52,510 bases of DNA from contig JAIXVE010000282.1 in the NCBI GenBank assembly GCA_027483175.1, positions 1 to 52,510 on the forward strand. Reading direction: 5' to 3'. Under the pieces are notes generated by a model. That model made no database searches. It saw only the letters and a program-made list of their open reading frames with translations, and was not told where the DNA came from. The position numbers were made by a program, and so were the translations under genes. Every line of letters starts with the position of its first letter. Within the stretch, counting starts at the first letter, position 1. Source of the stretch: Verrucomicrobiaceae bacterium (GTDB lineage: Bacteria > Verrucomicrobiota > Verrucomicrobiia > Verrucomicrobiales > V1-33). Below are positions 45,300-52,510 of this stretch, piece by piece.

Positions 45300-47330
45300 T
45301 CAGGAGGCGGGAGCCGGACGGGGACGGCGGGCGGTGAGGATTCCCTCGATCAGCAGGAAGGCGATGGCCGCCGCGGCGAGCCATGGCCACAGCGGGAGCC
45401 CGCGGTCGAGCGCCGCCTGCCGTGCGAGGTCCTCGCGGCCCGTGGCGGCAGCGCCATCGAAAGCCGGAGGAGTAGAGGCCGGACGCAGGTTCGACTCCGA
45501 CGGCGGAAACGTGCAGGCGGTGTAATGCACCGGCTGGCCGGAAATCTGCCAGCGATAAAGGCCGGGAACCGCAGGCGCGACCGCCTGCCAGCTCTCGCCA
45601 CCCGGCCCGCTCGAGGAAGTCAGACCCACCGCCGAACCGTCGGGCGCAACCAGTTCCGGGCTCCCGGTCCGGGGAACGTCACCCGCATGCCAGACGGGCA
45701 GGGCCCCGGGAGTTGTCAGGAAGTTTCCAGCCCCGGTGTCCGGCCGCGTGCGGAGCAGCAGTTCCGCCATGGCCGGAACAAAAACCGAGCGGGCAGGCCA
45801 GTCGGTTTTGGCAGGGTCGAACGGCAGGGTGAATAGAATGACCGGCGCGGCCGTCCCCTTTCCAGTGGCCATAAGCACAGCCGGCACTTCATCCTGCCAC
45901 GATGCCAGCATCGTCAGCCCCGGCGCCGTGCGGAATGACTCCGGAAGTGTCAGGCGCTCGCGGAACTTCCCGGCAAACGGGTGACCGAAGGCCCCGTCGC
46001 GGAAGAGCGCAAAGGCCGGATGCTCCGCCAGACGGGAAACTTCCCAACTGTCCGGTGAAGTCGCCGCAGCAAGCGCCTGCGCGGGCTGCTTGTCAGGCAG
46101 ACCAAGCACTGCGGCCACAGCCTCCGCGCCGACGCCCGCGGCGGGCTGCACGCAAACCGTGACACCTCGTTCCGCCAAGGCACGCAGGCCCGCAGCATCG
46201 CTGCCGTTCCAATCAGGCAGGAACCAGATGTCGCAGTCAGGCGGTCGGGCAGGATCAGCCGTGACCGCTTCCATCCATGGCAGCGCACCGGCCAGCGTGG
46301 TTAGGACGGCCGCAACCGGATGTTCCGCCGCCGCCCCGATCGCAAGGCGCAGGCTTTCCCTGACATCAATTACCGTATGGGCGCGGTCGTCGGACGGAAA
46401 CGCGTCGGCTTCCAGCTCCGCAGTGACCGGCAGCGGGCCGCCAGCCCCGGGCTTGAGAGAAATGGCCGTCTCCGCTTCGCCATTGGGAGGCAGTTCGAGG
46501 ACGCGGGACTGGCGCGCACCGCCGGCATCAATGGTCAGGGTGGTGCGCCGGGGTTCAGCGGAATGGTTGGCGGCTTTCGCGAGCAGCGTGACCGCCTGAC
46601 CTGCTACCGGCGAGGCCGGCACCGCCACCAGACTGACCACCGCGACGTTGGCCGGCGCAGCAGTGGCGACCGGCACGGTGCGCACCGTCACACCCGGAGG
46701 CACGGCCGTCTGAAAGTCGCGCCACGCAGAATCCTGGAAGTCAGAGATCACGATCAGTTCGCGCACGCCGCGCGCCCCGGACAACTGACGCCACGCCAGA
46801 TCAAAAGCAGCCGTCAGGGCCCCGGGCTCGGGCTTCACGGTCGCCTTGGCAAGCAGTTCGGAGAGGAAGGCGCGGTTCGGACCAGGGTCCGGAAAAACGG
46901 CCGCGGGCGCATGGTCGAGCCAGATGACATTGGTCAGGTCCGGGCCAGTGGTATCCATCCATTCCGCCGCCGCCGCGCACGCGGCCTGAAACCGGGAGCC
47001 CGCGCCTTCGATCGCCGCCATCGAGCCGGAGCGGTCGATCAGGAAAACCGTAGTCCGCTGCGAACCCGGCAGCGGCGCGTCCTTCGAAAGGAGCAGCAGC
47101 CCCGGAAAAACCAGCAGCAGCGCCAGCATGGCAAGGGTGCGCAGCGCTAGCAGCATGCGGTCCGCCGGGCGGCGCAGCCGACTGGTGCGGCGCACCACCC
47201 GCTGAAGGAATTCGACAGAGGAAAACCGGTAAACCGGCGGCCGCGCCCGGGCCAGCAGATGGCAGAGCACCGGCACCCCGATCAGTGGGAGGAGCCATGC
47301 AAGGGCCGGAAGCTGGAAGAAAATGGACAA
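45300..47330 (-). CDS. BatA-type VWA membrane protein
   Basis: 676 residues from a TTG start at 47330. The frame carries a TAA stop (47343-47345) a few codons upstream, so TTG is the only plausible start. The BatA N-terminal pattern is clear: FFQLPALAWLLPLIGVPVLCHLLARARP and YRFSSVEFLQRVVRRTSRLRRPADRMLL, two transmembrane segments. The VWA MIDAS motif DRSGSM follows (Asp99). A CARDB-like beta part and a C-terminal transmembrane segment (near 650-668) complete it. Bat proteins were first described in Bacteroides aerotolerance; here they are part of a MoxR-type system, function probably in envelope assembly or stress. Confidence 0.87.
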   Translation of the reverse strand: MSIFFQLPALAWLLPLIGVPVLCHLLARARPPVYRFSSVEFLQRVVRRTSRLRRPADRMLLALRTLAMLALLLVFPGLLLLSKDAPLPGSQRTTVFLIDRSGSMAAIEGAGSRFQAACAAAAEWMDTTGPDLTNVIWLDHAPAAVFPDPGPNRAFLSELLAKATVKPEPGALTAAFDLAWRQLSGARGVRELIVISDFQDSAWRDFQTAVPPGVTVRTVPVATAAPANVAVVSLVAVPASPVAGQAVTLLAKAANHSAEPRRTTLTIDAGGARQSRVLELPPNGEAETAISLKPGAGGPLPVTAELEADAFPSDDRAHTVIDVRESLRLAIGAAAEHPVAAVLTTLAGALPWMEAVTADPARPPDCDIWFLPDWNGSDAAGLRALAERGVTVCVQPAAGVGAEAVAAVLGLPDKQPAQALAAATSPDSWEVSRLAEHPAFALFRDGAFGHPFAGKFRERLTLPESFRTAPGLTMLASWQDEVPAVLMATGKGTAAPVILFTLPFDPAKTDWPARSVFVPAMAELLLRTRPDTGAGNFLTTPGALPVWHAGDVPRTGSPELVAPDGSAVGLTSSSGPGGESWQAVAPAVPGLYRWQISGQPVHYTACTFPPSESNLRPASTPPAFDGAAATGREDLARQAALDRGLPLWPWLAAAAIAFLLIEGILTARRPRPAPAS

Positions 47331-47342
47331 GTTGAAATCCGG

Positions 47343-48227
47343 TTAGCGGCAAAGGGTGTCGAACAACTGGAAATAGGACTGCGAGGTATTCACGCGCAGG
47401 TATTCAACGCGACGCGAGGCCGCGAGGGAACGCAGCGAACGGGTGTGCTCGAGCAGCGCGGACTTCCACGCCTCGCGCACTGCCCTGGGATGCACGGTCA
47501 GGCTTTCCCCGGACTCCATGTCCTCAAAGCGGGCGAGGCCGCGATCCTCAAGCGATTCCTCCGACGGATCGAGGACATGAAGCAGATGAATGCGGAAGCC
47601 CCGGTGAATCCATGGATTCAGGGCAAGAAAAAGCTCAGCCGGATCGTGGAAGAAATCAGACACGATAACGAGCGTTCCCCGGCGGCGCACAAGGGCGGCA
47701 GCGCGGCGCAGGGTGTCGGTCAGACTGGTGCCCTCCCCCGGCTGAGTGTGCTCAAGCGTTGTCAGCACATCGTGCAGGTGCCGGCGCGTCGAGCCCGCCG
47801 GAATGAATCGGCGGATACCTTTGTCAAAAAGCGTCAGCGAAACACGGTCGCCGCCGGAAGCCACCAGCCACGCGAGGCAGGCCGCAAAGAACGAGCAGTA
47901 TTCAAGCTTGCTCCAGCGCGACTCCGCACCCGCAAATCCCATCGAGGCCGAGCAGTCGAGCACGATGTGGCATTCAAGATTGGTTTCCTGCTCGAACGTC
48001 CGGAGGAAAAGCCGGTCACTGCGGGCGAAGACGCGCCAGTCCACCCGCGCCGGATCATCGCCAGGCACATACTGGCGGAATTCGTGAAACTCAGTGGACG
48101 AACCGCGCTGCACGGACCGATGCCGCCCTGACAAATAGCCTTCGACCATCGCCTTGACTCCGAACTCATAATTGCGGAGCCGGCGGATGTCCTCCGGTGT
48201 CAGGTATTTCCATGTGGCGGCGGCCAT
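47343..48227 (-). CDS. DUF58 protein
   Basis: 294 residues, no signal peptide. The DUF58 signature is clear: RGSSTEFHEFRQYVPGDDPA and RVDWRVFARSDRLFLRTFE, followed by a VWA-like fold with DCSASM (Asp91) and IVSDFF. DUF58 proteins are cytoplasmic or membrane-facing partners of MoxR ATPases. The N-terminal hydrophobic pair seen in longer DUF58 proteins is absent, so this is the short type. Twelve bases after its TAA the BatA TTG follows in the same frame. Confidence 0.9.
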   Translation of the reverse strand: MAAATWKYLTPEDIRRLRNYEFGVKAMVEGYLSGRHRSVQRGSSTEFHEFRQYVPGDDPARVDWRVFARSDRLFLRTFEQETNLECHIVLDCSASMGFAGAESRWSKLEYCSFFAACLAWLVASGGDRVSLTLFDKGIRRFIPAGSTRRHLHDVLTTLEHTQPGEGTSLTDTLRRAAALVRRRGTLVIVSDFFHDPAELFLALNPWIHRGFRIHLLHVLDPSEESLEDRGLARFEDMESGESLTVHPRAVREAWKSALLEHTRSLRSLAASRRVEYLRVNTSQSYFQLFDTLCR

Positions 48228-48248
48228 GGCGGAGCAGTTTGGAAAAAG

Positions 48249-49235
<987 letters not shown>

Positions 49236-49253
49236 GAAATTCAGGGTGCGGGT

Positions 49254-52127
49254 TCACTCGCCCCGGATCAGGGCGGCATGCTCATGGGTGAGAACGGCGA
49301 TCATGATTCTGATGCCCATGGGCGCTCTTTCGCGGGTCATTATTTTTTCTAACCTTTCCAATGCAGAGCCCCCGGGACCGGATTTGCCGGCAGGCTTCCC
49401 TTCCTTTGTCAGGTAGAAGTCTGTGCTGCACTCCCCGAATTCCTGGTCCGTGATCGTCAGTTTCACAATCGCACCGGCATCGTCAGGCAGCGCGGCGGCG
49501 GCCTCCCCAAAGTAAGCGTAGGCGGAGGACCTGAGGATGTCAGGCCGGGCCGGATCGTCGGCCGGTGCGGCCTCGCCATCCGCGGAGGGCACCGCGGGAC
49601 GGACCGCAAACACCCTGAGCCCCAGCCCGAGTTTGCCCGGATGACCGAACCCGATCATCAGCGGCGAATGCTTGGCGGCTTCGCTCAGCAATGCCTCGCA
49701 ACGGACTTTCAGGGTTTCCGGCGTCAGGACGGTCCCGACCGACATTCCGGCGGCAGTGATCAGTGGGACGGTACCCGCGGCCCATGGATTGGCTCCGCCG
49801 CCCGAGTATTCAAGGGTCCCGCTGATCAGTAGCCGTCCCGCCTTCACCGAATCCGGAGGCTCCGGCTCACTGTATCCTGTAATCCAGTCAACCCACGCGG
49901 CCCGTTCGTCAGCAGATAGGGCCTCGATCTTCTTCAGAACTTCCGGAGGCGTCAGGCCGGCAACGGATTGCACCATCTCGCTGAGGCGTTCAGGGGATAC
50001 CTTGGAAGCATCCGGCCACGCCGGCGGCGTCAGGCCACGCAGCCGTGCCAGCGCCCGGTCCTTCAGCATCCCAGTCACCGGCCGCCCGGTAATGGCAAGG
50101 TAGGCATCCGGGTCCACCGTTACCTCGCCCGGAACAAGAGCCGGGGCAAGACTGGCGACGTACGACTGGATAGTATCCTGATCTCCCTGCGGCCGCTCAG
50201 CCACAGGGATGGGCTCCGTGTTCTCGAGCAGGCTGATCAACGCATCCTTCGCATCGCGGGCAATCGCCGGATCCGGTTCGCGCGGCTCGAATTCGCCGTA
50301 GGGGGCGGCCCCCACCTCACTGATGAAGTTCAAAAATGCCAACCGGTTCGCAGGCGTGGCCGCCGCCGCCGCCCGAATGAGGGTGACAAGGGTCTGACTA
50401 GGCGGTAGCTGAGCAAGATCCTGCCTCATCGCCCCTAGCAGCGGGCCCGCGGGCCGGGCATCCGCAGCCGCCGCCAGCAACCCGGCCTCCAGTCCGGAAT
50501 CGGACGCTAGCAACTCAAGCCAACGGATGATGCCGTCAATATCTTCCGCAGTCCTCACTTTCGGCTCCTGTCCCCCTCCAAACGGGTCTTCAATATCGTT
50601 CCTTGCCGCTGCCGGTGCAGGCTTGCCTTCGCTCGCTCGCAGCACCCCGGCCAGCTTCGCCACAAAGTCAGCGGCATGGCTTTTCCGCCGCCGAACCCAT
50701 GCACGGCTGATCTCAAGGCGCTCGAACGCCTTCCCGGGATCAGTGGCCCAGCGCGCAAAGACCTCGTCAGCTTCCCCACCCGGATTCCGCGCCAGCCAGG
50801 TGCCCGTGGCCAGTTGCTGCAGCCCGCTGCCCGAGGTCAGATAGACTGCGGCCAGTTCAAGTGGCGATTTGCTGCGATGATCGTTCAAGAATGTCAGGGC
50901 CGCGGCGTGCAGACTGACAGGTTCCGCGTTTTCGGTATCAGGAATCACCGTGCGCAGGAGGGCCGCGGCGCGTTCGGCCCGGCTCAGCGGGACTCGCAGG
51001 TATGACGGCGGAGGCGGCAAGCCTCCCATGCTGAGGAGATAACTAGCCGGATCCTGTGGCGGCGAATCAAGGCCGATCACCGGCGTCAGGCTGCTGTCCT
51101 TTAGCAGGGGAATCAGCGCCGGCAGCACCGCCATGCCATTCTTCAAAAATGCCGGCCCGTCCGCCGGAGCACTCAGCGTCCAGAGTTCGGGAGCAGCGTC
51201 CAATCCGTCCTCCCCACCCGGCACCGCCTCTTCGTCCGGCGCAGGTTCGGGGTCGCCAGGTCTGGTTCCCAGCCATTCACTCACCGATGAAATCAGCGCA
51301 TCAGGAATCGGAGCCAACGGTGACGGAAGCGGCGGGACCGCCCGGGCCATCGCGGCCGCGCGTTCCGCTAGTGATGCCATGTTATCCCGGCGCGTCCAGC
51401 CACGGCTGAACTTCTGCGTCACCGCGTTCAGTTGGGAAGACAGCGCCAGCCAGTCGCCCGACGTCTCGAATCTCCCCAGCACTTCCCCACAGGCATCGTC
51501 CGCAACAATGGAGACAGCCTCATCAATGACGCCCTCCGGATCCCCGGACTGCGAGAAGACGGCCGCCGCGAGTCGATTGGCATGGCTGGCATGACCGGCC
51601 GCGTGCAGTTGTGCAGCAAACAGAAAGAACCGCCCCAGAACTGCCCGATCAAGGCCGCCCGGACCCTGAAACAGTCCGGAATCCCGGTTCTCCAGCACGG
51701 TGAGCAGGGACTCGGCATCGGTTTTCGGATCAAGGCTGGACGTTTCCCCGACGACCGCATTGCCAAGTCCCGTCGCCGGCTCGCCGCCGCTCCCGTTGGA
51801 TACCTCCCCCTGTGGCGGTCGGACCGCGGCTTCCCCAAGTCCCACCACGGACTTCCCGTCCGCCAGTCTCCACGCGTTGCCTTTGAACGACCGCAGCAGG
51901 TGCTCGATGCTTCCTTCCGCCGCGTCTTTCACCCACACCGCACCTTTGAGATCAGGAAGACCCAGCGCCTGAAGCTTCTCAAATCCCGGACCGAAATCCA
52001 CCGGCTCCGCCGCCACCGCCCCGCCCACCGCCAGCATCAATGACAGTACCCTCGCAAAAACGCCCCGTCCCCGGCGCACAGCGGCACCCTCGCAACATTC
52101 CGGAAAACACGGAAACCGCTCGGACAT
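49254..52127 (-). CDS. Large exported protein of unknown function, first gene of the MoxR-type operon
   Basis: 957 residues from the ATG at 52127. A GTG directly before it is not needed. The signal sequence is unusually long and basic before the hydrophobic part (RGRGVFARVLSLMLAVGGAVA, cleavage near AVAAEP). The rest is helical with HEAT/TPR-like regularity over about 60-800 (for example ERAAALLRTVIPDTENAEPV) and a beta-rich end. No catalytic motif recognised. Position at the head of the operon, 18 bases upstream of moxR, suggests an accessory scaffold or client in the envelope. A HEAT-rich protein also closes the operon. Confidence 0.75.
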   Translation of the reverse strand: MSERFPCFPECCEGAAVRRGRGVFARVLSLMLAVGGAVAAEPVDFGPGFEKLQALGLPDLKGAVWVKDAAEGSIEHLLRSFKGNAWRLADGKSVVGLGEAAVRPPQGEVSNGSGGEPATGLGNAVVGETSSLDPKTDAESLLTVLENRDSGLFQGPGGLDRAVLGRFFLFAAQLHAAGHASHANRLAAAVFSQSGDPEGVIDEAVSIVADDACGEVLGRFETSGDWLALSSQLNAVTQKFSRGWTRRDNMASLAERAAAMARAVPPLPSPLAPIPDALISSVSEWLGTRPGDPEPAPDEEAVPGGEDGLDAAPELWTLSAPADGPAFLKNGMAVLPALIPLLKDSSLTPVIGLDSPPQDPASYLLSMGGLPPPPSYLRVPLSRAERAAALLRTVIPDTENAEPVSLHAAALTFLNDHRSKSPLELAAVYLTSGSGLQQLATGTWLARNPGGEADEVFARWATDPGKAFERLEISRAWVRRRKSHAADFVAKLAGVLRASEGKPAPAAARNDIEDPFGGGQEPKVRTAEDIDGIIRWLELLASDSGLEAGLLAAAADARPAGPLLGAMRQDLAQLPPSQTLVTLIRAAAAATPANRLAFLNFISEVGAAPYGEFEPREPDPAIARDAKDALISLLENTEPIPVAERPQGDQDTIQSYVASLAPALVPGEVTVDPDAYLAITGRPVTGMLKDRALARLRGLTPPAWPDASKVSPERLSEMVQSVAGLTPPEVLKKIEALSADERAAWVDWITGYSEPEPPDSVKAGRLLISGTLEYSGGGANPWAAGTVPLITAAGMSVGTVLTPETLKVRCEALLSEAAKHSPLMIGFGHPGKLGLGLRVFAVRPAVPSADGEAAPADDPARPDILRSSAYAYFGEAAAALPDDAGAIVKLTITDQEFGECSTDFYLTKEGKPAGKSGPGGSALERLEKIMTRERAPMGIRIMIAVLTHEHAALIRGE

Positions 52128-52255
52128 CACAACGTCATATCACCAATTCCCCGCATCGCGAGAAAAATGTGAGCAGCCGCCCGGCCCCACCCGTCACCAT
52201 CCAGCGCTCAGGCTCCAAACGCCATTCCGCCCTGACTCAAGGCAATATCTTCATG
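52128..52255. other. Upstream region of the MoxR-type operon
   Basis: The 128 bases before the operon start codon must contain its promoter. I see no convincing -35/-10 pair and no gene. An AT-richer stretch at about 52165 (CACATTTTTCTCGCG on minus) is the likeliest promoter area. Confidence 0.3.
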
Positions 52256-52303
52256 CCTTCCCAATAAATCAGAAGCCACCAGCTGTAAGCCGGGTTGCAC
52301 TAG
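52256..52303. repeat. First copy of a 48-bp direct repeat
   Basis: A 48-bp stretch ending AAGCCGGGTTGCACTAG matches 52463-52510 at 41 of 48 positions. It looks like the right end of a neighbouring copy of the foldback element beginning at 52300, whose left part is not recognisable upstream. Confidence 0.75.
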
Positions 52304-52510
52304 TGTAGTCCGCCTTACAGATGGTGTCTTATGGACGAGGGATTTTTCCCGAGTCCACGGCGCGAGGAGGGCGCGAATCAGGATTCGCAACCGACGAGCA
52401 ACACAGGAATCGGGAAAAAGACCCGTCCCCTACCCCCTCCGCAGTGCGGCTCAATCCTCCTTCCTTCCCACAAAATCAGAAGATACCATCTGTAAGGCGG
52501 GCTGCACTAG
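52300..52510. mobile_element. Nested foldback/MITE-like element, 211 bp
   Basis: Terminal inverted repeats of 31 bp at 52300-52330 and 52480-52510 match at 28 of 31 positions (CTAGTGYAGYCCGCCTTACA core). Inside are a second inverted pair, TTTTTCCCGA at 52343-52352 and TCGGGAAAAA at 52410-52419, and a perfect central hairpin GCGAATC-AG-GATTCGC (52373-52388). No coding capacity. The outer ends and small size fit a non-autonomous transposable element. A structured RNA is another possibility. The element reaches the window edge, so its right border is not proven. Confidence 0.65.

Noticed and set aside
52208..52390. 60-codon open frame at the right edge
   Set aside because: It runs through the foldback element and shows no coding features.

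Overview
The window reads as a chromosomal segment of a high-GC bacterium of the PVC group, most likely a verrucomicrobium. I infer this from gene families, not a marker gene: PEP-CTERM surface proteins, a formylglycine sulfatase beside a DUF1501 protein, LamG/PA14-type giant exported proteins, GntR regulators with a sugar-binding-like domain, a pseudopilin-like protein with a GFTVLE signal, and a MoxR-DUF58-BatA-VWA-DUF4159 operon. There are no rRNA or tRNA genes, phage genes, transposases or CRISPR arrays that I can support.

Layout. 1-547: end of a PEP-CTERM protein. 784-10086 (minus): an operon of three exported kelch-repeat proteins with 7, 21 and 7 blades, a periplasmic parvulin-like protein and a small exported protein. 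10193-14568 (minus): GH10-like xylanase, LamG-like protein and Tat-exported pyruvyl-transferase-like protein, divergent from a sulfatase and a DUF1501 protein (14680-17551, plus). 17565-19073 (minus): histidine phosphatase and Nif3-like protein. 19092-19126: a clear intrinsic terminator for the 1317-residue LamG/PA14 protein at 19169-23122. 23454-27880 (plus): GntR-type regulator, PQQ sugar dehydrogenase with PKD, cytochrome c and CBM domains, and a solitary nuoB. 27902-28190: hairpin repeats, including four palindromes exactly 37 bp apart. 28199-30062 (minus): SH3-like protein, SprT-like protein and serine acetyltransferase. 30130-32918 (minus): a pseudopilin-like protein and a PEP-CTERM double protein behind a cobalamin riboswitch (about 32985-33184). 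33243-34484: a thioredoxin-like exported protein split by an in-frame UGA. 34577-35401: a protein with an internal duplication. 35589-52127 (minus): an eight-gene MoxR/Bat-type operon ending in a HEAT-thioredoxin-CcdA fusion. 52256-52510: nested inverted repeats resembling a MITE.

How the parts work together. Most of the left two thirds encodes exported or surface proteins, with a likely polysaccharide theme (xylanase-like fold, sulfatase, LamG, CBM and sugar dehydrogenase). The cobalamin riboswitch suggests that the PEP-CTERM/pseudopilin pair serves vitamin B12 capture or envelope remodelling. The right third is an envelope-associated MoxR/VWA system with a thiol-disulfide module.

Base composition changes at about 35.5 kb. 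To the left the plus strand is strongly C-rich over G whichever strand is coding. To the right C and G are close to balanced.

The observations most worth following up are the in-frame UGA at 34242-34244 (candidate selenocysteine), the B12-riboswitch-controlled fused surface protein, the 7/21/7 kelch operon with its own parvulin-like protein, the GH10 protein lacking its acid/base glutamate, and the nested foldback element at the right edge. Function calls come from reading the protein sequences by eye. No database search was run.
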